Positions 48,954-57,500 of a stretch of DNA of 57,500 bases are shown here, piece after piece. Within the stretch, counting starts at the first letter, position 1, and the number at the start of each line of letters is the position of its first letter. Under the pieces are notes generated by a model. It did no database searches. It saw nothing but the letters and a program-made list of their open reading frames with translations, and was not told the DNA's origin. Both the position numbers and the translations under genes were made by a program. This DNA comes from Sutcliffiella cohnii. GTDB taxonomy: Bacteria > Bacillota > Bacilli > Bacillales > Bacillaceae_I. The stretch lies in the NCBI RefSeq assembly GCF_002250055.1, contig NZ_CP018866.1:4632501-4690000 (forward strand). The letters are read 5' to 3'.

Positions 48954-50384
48954 ATGATGAAGAAGATACCTACTGGAATTAGCTTTCCATATCCTCAGGA
49001 GAAATTTTTTCGCCAGTATAAGTCGTTAGTGAAGGATAAACGACATCATATATTGTTAGAGAGTGGTCGTGGAGGCCGTTATTGTATTGTAGGAATGGAC
49101 CCAGTTGCAACAATTATGGGGAAAAGAGACAAATTGCACATTACTTCCGCAAACGGGACCGAAATAATCGAAGGAAATCCGCTAGAAAGTATGAAAAGTT
49201 GGATGAGGCAGTATAGAACCGAAACGTTAGAAGGATTTCCCCCATTTAGTGGAGGTGCGATAGGATATTTTACATACGATTGTATGAGATATATAGAAAA
49301 AATAGAGAGCATAGCTGAAGATGATTTAATGCTTCCAGATTTATACTTCTTACTATTTGACGATGTGTTTATTTTAGATAAAGAAACGGAAACGTTGTAT
49401 ATTATTGTCCATAAAGAACTAGATGAAGATAGTGATGCTACTGAAAAGTTGCGCTATTATGAAGCACTTTGGCAATCTGAACAGGAACAACTATCTCATT
49501 ATTCATATGAGTCCTTATCTAGTTCAAGTGATCGAGAAGTTTCCTTATCAGAAGAGAAGTTTATAGAAGCAGTTGAAAAAATTAAACAATATATCGGACA
49601 AGGGGATGTGTTTCAAGTTAATTTATCGGTTAGACAAGCGGAACCGTTACATACACACCCGATAGAAGTATATAGTAAATTAAGAGAATTTAATCCTTCT
49701 CCTTACATGGGATATTTACATTTTCCTGAATTCCAAATAGTAAGTGGTTCACCAGAGTTGCTTGTGAAAAAGGATGGAGATGAAATTAGTACAAGGCCGA
49801 TTGCGGGTACTAGGTCGAGAGGAAAGACAGAGGCGGAGGATTTCGCATTAGCAACCGAGTTAATCGAAAACGAAAAAGAACGGGCCGAACATGTCATGTT
49901 AGTGGACTTAGAACGTAATGACTTAGGTCGGGTAGCGCAGTTTGGTACCGTCGAAGTGAATGAATTTATGGTTATTGAGAAGTATTCACATGTCATGCAT
50001 ATCGTTTCTAATGTCAGAGGAAAATTACGAAATGGTCAAGATACATTTGATTTAATAAAAGCAACATTTCCGGGCGGGACAATTACGGGAGCACCTAAAG
50101 TAAGAACGATGGAAATTATTGAAGAATTAGAGCCAGTAAGACGTTCCGTTTATACAGGATCTATAGGGTGGATTGGCTATAATGGAGATACAGAACTAAA
50201 TATTGCAATTCGTACCATGGTTGTAAAAAATGGATGGGCTTATGTACAAGCAGGAGCAGGAATTGTTATTGATTCTGTTCCAAAAAGAGAATATAAAGAA
50301 TCGTTAAAGAAAGCAGCCGCACTTTGGAAAGCAAAACAGTTGAGTGAAGATGAGAGATTTTTTCGAGAGGAGCTAGAAAGATGA
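48954..50384 (+). CDS. pabB: Aminodeoxychorismate synthase component I
   Basis: PabB converts chorismate and ammonia to aminodeoxychorismate for folate. The chorismate-binding core is clear: [12 protein letters not shown] (about 224-235), [12 protein letters not shown] (about 280-291), [10 protein letters not shown] (about 321-330), and [10 protein letters not shown] (about 372-381). PIAGT is the form expected for PabB or TrpE types using ammonia at C4/C2; the folate context decides for PabB. Starts GTG 48948, ATG 48954 and ATG 48957 are all possible. It overlaps pabA by 4 bases. Confidence 0.95.
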   Translation: MMKKIPTGISFPYPQEKFFRQYKSLVKDKRHHILLESGRGGRYCIVGMDPVATIMGKRDKLHITSANGTEIIEGNPLESMKSWMRQYRTETLEGFPPFSGGAIGYFTYDCMRYIEKIESIAEDDLMLPDLYFLLFDDVFILDKETETLYIIVHKELDEDSDATEKLRYYEALWQSEQEQLSHYSYESLSSSSDREVSLSEEKFIEAVEKIKQYIGQGDVFQVNLSVRQAEPLHTHPIEVYSKLREFNPSPYMGYLHFPEFQIVSGSPELLVKKDGDEISTRPIAGTRSRGKTEAEDFALATELIENEKERAEHVMLVDLERNDLGRVAQFGTVEVNEFMVIEKYSHVMHIVSNVRGKLRNGQDTFDLIKATFPGGTITGAPKVRTMEIIEELEPVRRSVYTGSIGWIGYNGDTELNIAIRTMVVKNGWAYVQAGAGIVIDSVPKREYKESLKKAAALWKAKQLSEDERFFREELER

Positions 50385-50974
50385 TATTAATGATTGATAA
50401 TTATGATTCCTTTACGTATAACTTAGTACAATATTTAGGTGAATTAGGACAAGAATTAATCGTGAAAAGAAACGATGAGATTACGATTAAGAAGATAGAG
50501 GAACTCCAACCACGATTTTTAATGATTTCACCTGGTCCATGCTCTCCTAATGAAGCTGGCATTAGTATGGAGGCTATTCAACATTTTGCAGGGAAAATTC
50601 CTATTTTTGGGGTGTGCCTTGGTCATCAATCTATTGCTCAAGTATTCGGTGGGGATGTTATTCAAGCAGAGCGACTGATGCACGGTAAAACGTCTGAAAT
50701 TCATCATACCGGACAATCGATTTTTCAGAGCTTACCAAACCCGTTTGAGGCAACACGATATCACTCATTGATTGTAAAGAAAGAGACATTACCAGATTGT
50801 TTTGAAATGACGGCGTGGACGGATGAAGGAGAAATAATGGCAATTAAACATAAAACATTACCAGTAGAAGGTGTACAATTTCATCCTGAATCGATTATGA
50901 CGAATGCCGGAAAAGAAATGTTGTTAAATTTTATTAATAAATACGGTGATTATTCGAATGCGAATTTATCATAA
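50381..50974 (+). CDS. pabA: Aminodeoxychorismate/anthranilate synthase component II (glutamine amidotransferase)
   Basis: This 197-residue class I glutaminase supplies ammonia to PabB and, in Bacillus, also to TrpE. The catalytic Cys is in FGVCLGHQ (about 76-83) and the His/Glu pair in VQFHPES (about 166-172). [11 protein letters not shown] binds glutamine. It overlaps pabB by 4 bases (ATGA) and pabC by 17 bases. Confidence 0.96.
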   Translation: MILMIDNYDSFTYNLVQYLGELGQELIVKRNDEITIKKIEELQPRFLMISPGPCSPNEAGISMEAIQHFAGKIPIFGVCLGHQSIAQVFGGDVIQAERLMHGKTSEIHHTGQSIFQSLPNPFEATRYHSLIVKKETLPDCFEMTAWTDEGEIMAIKHKTLPVEGVQFHPESIMTNAGKEMLLNFINKYGDYSNANLS

Positions 50975-51851
50975 TGGTCAAATAGTTCCATTAGAGAAAG
51001 CTGCTGTTTCTGTGATGGACCATGGGTATATGTACGGTGTTGGGTTATTTGAAACGATGAAAATTAACAATCAATACCCGTTTTTATATGAAGATCACCT
51101 TCTTCGACTTCGTTTAGGGCTTGAAAGTGTAAAAATAAAATGGGACTATACGGATGAACAAGTATTGCAAGCTATAGAGAGAACGTTAATAGCAAATAAT
51201 ATAGAGAATGGTAGTATTCGATTAAATGTTAGTGCAGGGGAAGATGTTTGGGGAATGCCGAGTTATCCTTATGAAAATCCAACGACGCTAATTTTTGCCC
51301 GGCAAGCAACTATGGCCCCATACTCTACGAAAGCAGGTGTAATTTTATCGACGAGAAGAAATACACCGGAAGGTCATGTTCGTTTAAAATCCCATCATTA
51401 TTTGAATAACTTAATAGCGTACCAAGAGCTTCAAGGTCGAAAAGATGTGGAAGGGATTTTTTTAACAAAAGAGGGGTATATTGCGGAAGGTATCCTTACT
51501 AACATTTTTTGGGTGAAAGACCAAAGAGTTTTTACACCACATGTTGATACAGGAATATTAGACGGTATAACGAGAAGATTAATTATCCAACTACTTCATT
51601 ATTGTAATATTAAAGTAGAGGAAGGGTTTTATTCGATAGATATGTTAATGGATAGCGATGAAGTTTTTGTTACGAACTCCGGTCAAGAAGTATTACCGAT
51701 AACAGAAATTGAGGATAAGTCTTTTTTCGGTACTCAAGGTGAAGTAACAAAAAAACTACAAACATTAATTTCTTTATGTCCTTCCAAACTAGCTTCTACT
51801 AAACATATTAAGGGGGTTAACGAACGTGGGGATTGCATCATTGCGAAATAA
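50958..51851 (+). CDS. pabC: Aminodeoxychorismate lyase
   Basis: PabC (297 residues) is a fold-type IV PLP enzyme that splits aminodeoxychorismate into p-aminobenzoate and pyruvate. [14 protein letters not shown] (about 21-34) is the N-terminal signature; the PLP lysine is in [11 protein letters not shown] (about 137-147) and [14 protein letters not shown] follows. I chose ATG 50958, giving [10 protein letters not shown], over GTG 50946. It overlaps pabA by 17 and folP by 26 bases. Confidence 0.94.
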   Translation: MRIYHNGQIVPLEKAAVSVMDHGYMYGVGLFETMKINNQYPFLYEDHLLRLRLGLESVKIKWDYTDEQVLQAIERTLIANNIENGSIRLNVSAGEDVWGMPSYPYENPTTLIFARQATMAPYSTKAGVILSTRRNTPEGHVRLKSHHYLNNLIAYQELQGRKDVEGIFLTKEGYIAEGILTNIFWVKDQRVFTPHVDTGILDGITRRLIIQLLHYCNIKVEEGFYSIDMLMDSDEVFVTNSGQEVLPITEIEDKSFFGTQGEVTKKLQTLISLCPSKLASTKHIKGVNERGDCIIAK

Positions 51852-52680
51852 GTGGAAGGTAGGCACTTATGAACTCCCAATAAATGAAAAAACATTAATA
51901 ATGGGAATATTAAATATCACACCTGACTCCTTTTCTGATGGAGGAAAGTTCAATAATATCGAGGTTGCAGTTAAGCGGGCGAAGGAACTGGTAGAACACG
52001 GGGCGGATATAATTGATATTGGTGGGGAATCTACAAGACCTGGTTATACACAAATATCGGTGGAAGAAGAGATAGAAAGAGTAGTTCCTGTGATAGAAGC
52101 GTTAACGAGCGAAATAAATGTTCCGATATCAATTGATACTTACAAGTCAGAAGTTGCAAGAGCATCGTTACAAGCTGGTGCTCATATTATTAATGACATA
52201 TGGGGCGCAAAAGCAGACGCTAATATGGCGAAAGTGGCAGTTGATTTCAATGCGCCAATCATATTGATGCACAATCGAGATAACATGAATTATACGAATC
52301 TAATTTCGGATATGCTTGAAGATTTAAATGAAAGTATCGAAATTGTTAAAGCTGCTGGAGTAACCGATGATCAAATAATATTAGATCCTGGCATCGGTTT
52401 TGCTAAAACGATGGAGGATAACTTAAAGGTAATGAACCATTTAGATCAGATTACGAATCTAGGCTATCCGGTTTTATTAGGGACGTCTAGAAAAAGGTTT
52501 ATAGGAGCGGTTTTAAATGACCTTCCACCAGCAGAGAGAATGGAGGGTACTGGTGCAACTGTTTGTTTAGGGATTGAGAAAGGTTGTTCCATCATGAGAG
52601 TTCACGATGTGAAGGAAATTGCTAGAATGGCGAAAATGATGGATGCGATGATAAATAAGGGAGGTAATCATTATAGATAA
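51826..52680 (+). CDS. folP: Dihydropteroate synthase
   Basis: FolP/Sul (284 residues) condenses pABA with the pterin pyrophosphate and is the sulfonamide target. Motifs: MGILNITPDSFSDGG (about 26-40), DIGGESTRPG (about 64-73), NDIWGAK (about 124-130), DPGIGFAK (about 187-194) and LGTSRKRFIG (about 218-227). It starts at GTG 51826 after AAGGGGG and overlaps pabC by 26 bases. Confidence 0.96.
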   Translation: MGIASLRNKWKVGTYELPINEKTLIMGILNITPDSFSDGGKFNNIEVAVKRAKELVEHGADIIDIGGESTRPGYTQISVEEEIERVVPVIEALTSEINVPISIDTYKSEVARASLQAGAHIINDIWGAKADANMAKVAVDFNAPIILMHNRDNMNYTNLISDMLEDLNESIEIVKAAGVTDDQIILDPGIGFAKTMEDNLKVMNHLDQITNLGYPVLLGTSRKRFIGAVLNDLPPAERMEGTGATVCLGIEKGCSIMRVHDVKEIARMAKMMDAMINKGGNHYR

Positions 52681-53038
52681 AATATACGTAACTGGTATGA
52701 AGTTTTACGGTTATCATGGTGTCTTCCCAGAGGAAACAAAGCTGGGTCAACGCTTTAATGTTGATTTAGTAGTGTTGTTGGATTTATCTAAAGCTAGTCA
52801 AAATGATGATTTAAACGCTTCCGTTAATTATGCTGAGCTATATGAAACCTGTAAAAAGGTAGTGGAAGGGGAAACGTATAAATTGGTTGAAACAGTAACA
52901 GAAAGAATTGCCCAAGAAATGTTGGAGCGTTTCCCGTTAATCAATGAATGTACGGTAAAGGTAATAAAGCCAGACCCGCCTATCAAAGGACATTATGATT
53001 CTGTAGCGGTAGAAATGACGAGGAGCAGGGAAATATGA
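52670..53038 (+). CDS. folB: Dihydroneopterin aldolase
   Basis: FolB cleaves dihydroneopterin to hydroxymethyl-dihydropterin. FYGYHGVFPEE (YHGV core), NYAELY with the catalytic Tyr, LVETVTERIA, and KPDPPIKGHYDSVAVE are present. The first ATG (52697) would remove the conserved first strand DKIYVTG and has no ribosome binding site. A strong GGGAGG lies at 52659-52664, and the only codons at the right distance are ATT 52670 and ATA 52673, so a rare non-ATG/GTG/TTG start is likely. With ATA the protein reads (M)DKIYVTGMKFYGYHG, matching B. subtilis MDKVYVEGMEFYGYHG. It overlaps folP by about 8-11 bases. Confidence 0.85.
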   Translation: MIDKIYVTGMKFYGYHGVFPEETKLGQRFNVDLVVLLDLSKASQNDDLNASVNYAELYETCKKVVEGETYKLVETVTERIAQEMLERFPLINECTVKVIKPDPPIKGHYDSVAVEMTRSREI

Positions 53039-53553
53039 ATGTAGCTTATATTGCTCTTGGATCAAACATAGGGAACCGAGAGGAAACTTTATTGGAAGCT
53101 ATACGACATTTAGATAGTCATAAGGCTATCAAAGTTCGAGATATTTCTTCCATTTATGAAACAGACCCGGTAGGTTATAAAGAGCAGCCTACCTTTTTAA
53201 ATATGGTAATTAGTGTAAATGTGAATTTGGAACCTACTGAACTTCTTTCATTCCTACAGGCTACCGAGCAACATTTTGGAAGGAAAAGGGAAGTGGAGTG
53301 GGGTCCGAGAACATTAGACCTTGACATTTTGCTTTATAACCAAGAAAATATTGAAATTAAAGACTTAATCATTCCTCATCCAAGAATGTGGGAAAGAGGT
53401 TTTGTATTAATTCCATTACGGGAGATTGCAGATTACAAACATATCCCTAAAGAGATAAATGACGAAAAGCTACAAGAACTACGAAGTAAAGAAGGGGTAA
53501 GAGTATGGAAGCCGAAAAATGGGGAAGGCGTATCCGGGCTTATCGAAAGTTAA
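53035..53553 (+). CDS. folK: 2-amino-4-hydroxy-6-hydroxymethyldihydropteridine diphosphokinase
   Basis: FolK (172 residues) activates hydroxymethyl-dihydropterin with ATP, giving the substrate of FolP. IALGSNIGNREE (about 6-17), YETDPVGYKEQPTFLN (about 39-54) and WGPRTLDLDILLY (about 89-101), the HPPK signature with the metal-binding DxD, are intact. It overlaps folB by 4 bases (ATGA) and yazB by 49 bases. Confidence 0.96.
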   Translation: MNVAYIALGSNIGNREETLLEAIRHLDSHKAIKVRDISSIYETDPVGYKEQPTFLNMVISVNVNLEPTELLSFLQATEQHFGRKREVEWGPRTLDLDILLYNQENIEIKDLIIPHPRMWERGFVLIPLREIADYKHIPKEINDEKLQELRSKEGVRVWKPKNGEGVSGLIES

Positions 53554-53714
53554 AAGGATTCACACAAGAATCATTAGCTAAAAGTCTTGGGATATCGGTG
53601 TCAGTCTTAGGTGAAGTAGAAAGAGGAAATAGAAAACCGTCCGAACAACTTATTATATCTGTTAGTAAAGAATTAAACGTTTCTATAGATGAATTAAGAC
53701 CGAACGATGAATAA
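53505..53714 (+). CDS. yazB: Small XRE-type DNA-binding protein YazB
   Basis: This 69-residue protein is almost entirely one XRE helix-turn-helix (GFTQESLAKSLGISVSVLGEVERG, HTH core about 19-40). It begins inside folK with GAAGGGG upstream, giving a 49-base overlap. Targets are unknown. The position inside the folate operon, next to dusB, is the same as in B. subtilis, so an autoregulatory or operon-specific role is possible but unproven. Confidence 0.9.
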   Translation: MEAEKWGRRIRAYRKLKGFTQESLAKSLGISVSVLGEVERGNRKPSEQLIISVSKELNVSIDELRPNDE

Positions 53715-53732
53715 TGAAGAAAGGAGGAGAGT

Positions 53733-54731
53733 ATGCTGAAGATTGGTAATATCACCATGAAAAATCAGGTAGTATTAGCACCAATGGCTGGTGTTTGTAA
53801 TTCTGCCTTTCGATTAACAGTTAAAGAATTTGGTGCAGGTTTAGTATGCGCTGAAATGGTTAGCGATAAAGCGATTCTTTTGAACAATGCAAGAACGATG
53901 GGAATGCTGTATATAGATGAAAGAGAAAAGCCGTTAAGCTTACAAATTTTTGGCGGGGAAAAAGATACACTAGTAGAAGCGGCTAAATTTGTAGATAAAA
54001 ATACAACAGCAGATATTATAGATATTAATATGGGCTGTCCTGTTCCAAAGATTACAAAATGCGATGCTGGAGCTAAATGGTTGTTAGATCCTAATAAAAT
54101 TTATGAAATGGTTTCTGCTGTTGTCGATGCGGTGGATAAGCCAGTTACCGTTAAAATGCGAATTGGTTGGGATGAAGACCACATTTTTGCAATTGAGAAT
54201 GCTCAAGCTGTAGAAAAAGCTGGCGGTCAAGCAGTTGCAGTTCACGGTCGAACAAGAGTACAAATGTACGAAGGGAAAGCGGACTGGAATATTATTAAGG
54301 ACGTAAAGCAGGCTGTGAAGATCCCAGTAATCGGTAACGGTGATGTTCAAACTCCTCAAGATGCAAAACGGATGTTAGATGAAACAGGTGTTGACGGCGT
54401 GATGATAGGTCGTGCAGCACTCGGGAACCCATGGGTAATATATCGTACTGTTAAATATTTAGAGACAGGTGAACTTGTAGGTGAACCATCTGTAAGAGAG
54501 AAGATGGACGTTTGTAAGTTACATTTAGATCGTCTTATCGACTTAAAAGGTGAATTTGTAGCTGTACGAGAAATGCGTAAGCATGCAGCTTGGTATTTAA
54601 AAGGTATGCGCGGTAATGCGAAAGTACGTAATGCTATTAATGAAATGAATACTAGATTAGATCTAGTTTCAGTTCTTGATCAACTAGTCGAGCAAGCTGA
54701 AACAGAAGACGTATCAACTCAAGTCGTTTGA
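53733..54731 (+). CDS. dusB: tRNA-dihydrouridine synthase
   Basis: DusB (YacF, 332 residues) reduces uridines in tRNA using FMN. APMAGVCNSAFR (about 12-23) begins the TIM barrel; the catalytic Cys is in DINMGCPVPKI (about 93-103), with KMRIGWD (about 138-144), VHGRTR (about 167-172) and GNGDV, IGRAALGNPW (about 223-232) as FMN and phosphate contacts. ATG follows AAAGGAGGAGA. It ends the pabB-dusB operon. Confidence 0.95.
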   Translation: MLKIGNITMKNQVVLAPMAGVCNSAFRLTVKEFGAGLVCAEMVSDKAILLNNARTMGMLYIDEREKPLSLQIFGGEKDTLVEAAKFVDKNTTADIIDINMGCPVPKITKCDAGAKWLLDPNKIYEMVSAVVDAVDKPVTVKMRIGWDEDHIFAIENAQAVEKAGGQAVAVHGRTRVQMYEGKADWNIIKDVKQAVKIPVIGNGDVQTPQDAKRMLDETGVDGVMIGRAALGNPWVIYRTVKYLETGELVGEPSVREKMDVCKLHLDRLIDLKGEFVAVREMRKHAAWYLKGMRGNAKVRNAINEMNTRLDLVSVLDQLVEQAETEDVSTQVV

Positions 54732-54775
54732 CATGCCGATAAGGCTATCCTATAATACCCCTATATTACTCTTTG

Positions 54776-54806
54776 AAACTGCCAGTGCGTAAACTGGCAG
54801 TTTTAG
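54776..54806 (+). terminator. Folate operon/dusB terminator
   Basis: A perfect 11-bp stem AAACTGCCAGT / ACTGGCAGTTT, then TTAG. Confidence 0.85.
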
Positions 54807-54889
54807 CTTTATAATTATTCGGAAAAAATATATAGTAAGAACTAGATATTTAGATATTGTACATACAATAATTTAATAATTGGAGATGA

Positions 54890-56380
<1,491 letters not shown>

Positions 56381-56387
56381 TAATGTT

Positions 56388-56422
56388 AGTACCACAGGCA
56401 AAATGACCTGTGGTACTTTTTT
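56388..56422 (+). terminator. lysS terminator
   Basis: A perfect 11-bp stem AGTACCACAGG / CCTGTGGTACT with an 8-base loop, then T6. Confidence 0.93.
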
Positions 56423-56467
56423 ATCGATAGCTAATAAAGAATGAGGGGTTCTATTCCATTAGTTTAT

Positions 56468-56496
56468 TTGTATTCAGAGTGGATAGAAGATATTAT
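56468..56496 (+). promoter_or_regulatory. Possible upstream rrn promoter (P1)
   Basis: TTGTAT, 17 bases, TATTAT. It lies about 200 bases before the stronger site and is tentative. Confidence 0.4.
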
Positions 56497-56666
56497 CAAA
56501 TATTCTTTATTACGGTATACTATCATTTAAATACTAATCTATAATTTACCATTAAATAATGTGCATAAAACAGTTGCTATCGAATGATGAAGGTGGTATA
56601 TTAATATTCGTTGTTCAAAAACAAAAAACAACAAACATCGAAAAATAAAAAACATCAAAAAAGATG

Positions 56667-56695
56667 TTGACTTATAGTTTTTGATTTGGTAAGAT
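56667..56695 (+). promoter_or_regulatory. rrn promoter (P2)
   Basis: TTGACT, 17 bases, TAAGAT, preceded by A-rich DNA like an UP element (AAAAATAAAAAACATC). It is about 140 bases before mature 16S rRNA. Confidence 0.75.
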
Positions 56696-56728
56696 AATAA
56701 AGTCGCTTCTGAGAGCGGCACTGAAAAA

Positions 56729-56743
56729 TGTTCTTTGAAAACT
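56729..56743 (+). promoter_or_regulatory. rrn boxA antitermination site
   Basis: TGTTCTTTGAAAACT in the 16S leader matches the usual Bacillus boxA region bound by NusB/NusE. Confidence 0.75.
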
Positions 56744-56831
56744 AAACAAAACAATAGCGTGCAAGTCGATTTTTAAAATCGACAAAACAATAAATTGACG
56801 ATAAGTCAGCAAACATTTTGAGCAATCAAAT

Positions 56832-57500
<669 letters not shown>

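Larger units (their letters stand above)
56381..56831. other. lysS-rrn control region
   Basis: About 450 bases with the lysS terminator, two candidate rRNA promoters, boxA and the 16S leader. No gene is credible; minus-strand frames read across the leader and 16S start. Confidence 0.8.

Overview
This window is a chromosomal segment of a low-GC, endospore-forming Bacillaceae bacterium. The evidence is the Bacillus-type 16S rRNA start at the right edge, the AT-rich coding sequence, strong AGGAGG-type ribosome binding sites, and many sporulation genes (csfB, abrB, yabG, sspF, spoVG, fin, spoVT, yabP, yabQ, spoIIE). Gene order follows the B. subtilis region between two ribosomal operons (rrn - csfB ... 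lysS - rrn) almost gene for gene. No prophage, transposase, CRISPR array or biosynthetic cluster is visible, and I found no clearly new multi-gene system. The unusual material is in the intergenic DNA.

Layout. 1-480: 3' end of 23S rRNA and a complete 5S rRNA. 525-1463: a tandem duplication of about 447 bp, each copy carrying a 5'-truncated 5S rRNA fragment plus terminator. 1695-9200: csfB, a decarboxylase-family gene, then tmk-darA-yaaR-holB-ricT-yabA (DNA replication and signalling) and yabB-yazA-rsmI (RNA modification). 9435-9716: abrB on the minus strand with two textbook Spo0A boxes; a second group of Spo0A-like boxes lies between abrB and metS. 10178-17506: metS, tatD, yabE, rnmV, ksgA, yabG. 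17766-24425: veg, sspF, ispE, purR, ridA, spoVG, glmU, prs, ctc. 25039-35828: pth, fin, mfd, spoVT, yabM, yabN, rqcP, yabP, yabQ, divIC, yabR. 36016-36172: tRNA-Glu and tRNA-Met on the minus strand. 36465-40722: spoIIE, yabS, yabT. 40838-47699: tilS, hprT, ftsH, coaX, hslO, yacD. 47796-54731: cysK and the overlapping folate operon pabB-pabA-pabC-folP-folB-folK-yazB-dusB. 54896-56380: lysS. 56832-end: start of the next 16S rRNA gene, with promoters and boxA upstream.

How the genes work together. Several promoters can be read by eye and form a coherent sporulation circuit: Spo0A boxes on abrB, a Spo0A-type promoter with a 21-bp spacer on spoIIE, a SigH promoter on spoVG, SigF-type promoters on csfB, fin and yabS-yabT, SigG-type promoters on sspF and spoVT, and a tentative SigK site before yabG. 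SpoIIE activates SigF; SigF then makes Fin (which inhibits SigF) and CsfB/Gin (which inhibits SigG). The housekeeping genes serve translation (metS, lysS, tRNAs, tilS, pth, rqcP, ksgA, rnmV, rsmI, ctc), DNA repair and replication (holB, yabA, mfd, tatD), nucleotide and folate synthesis (tmk, prs, purR, hprT, pab/fol genes), envelope and division (glmU, divIC, yabE, yabM, ispE) and protein quality control (ftsH, hslO, yacD).

Limits. Gene identities rest on remembered family sequences and visible motifs, not on database searches. Promoters and terminators were read by eye. Some start codons, especially folB, pth, pabB, holB and metS, are uncertain.
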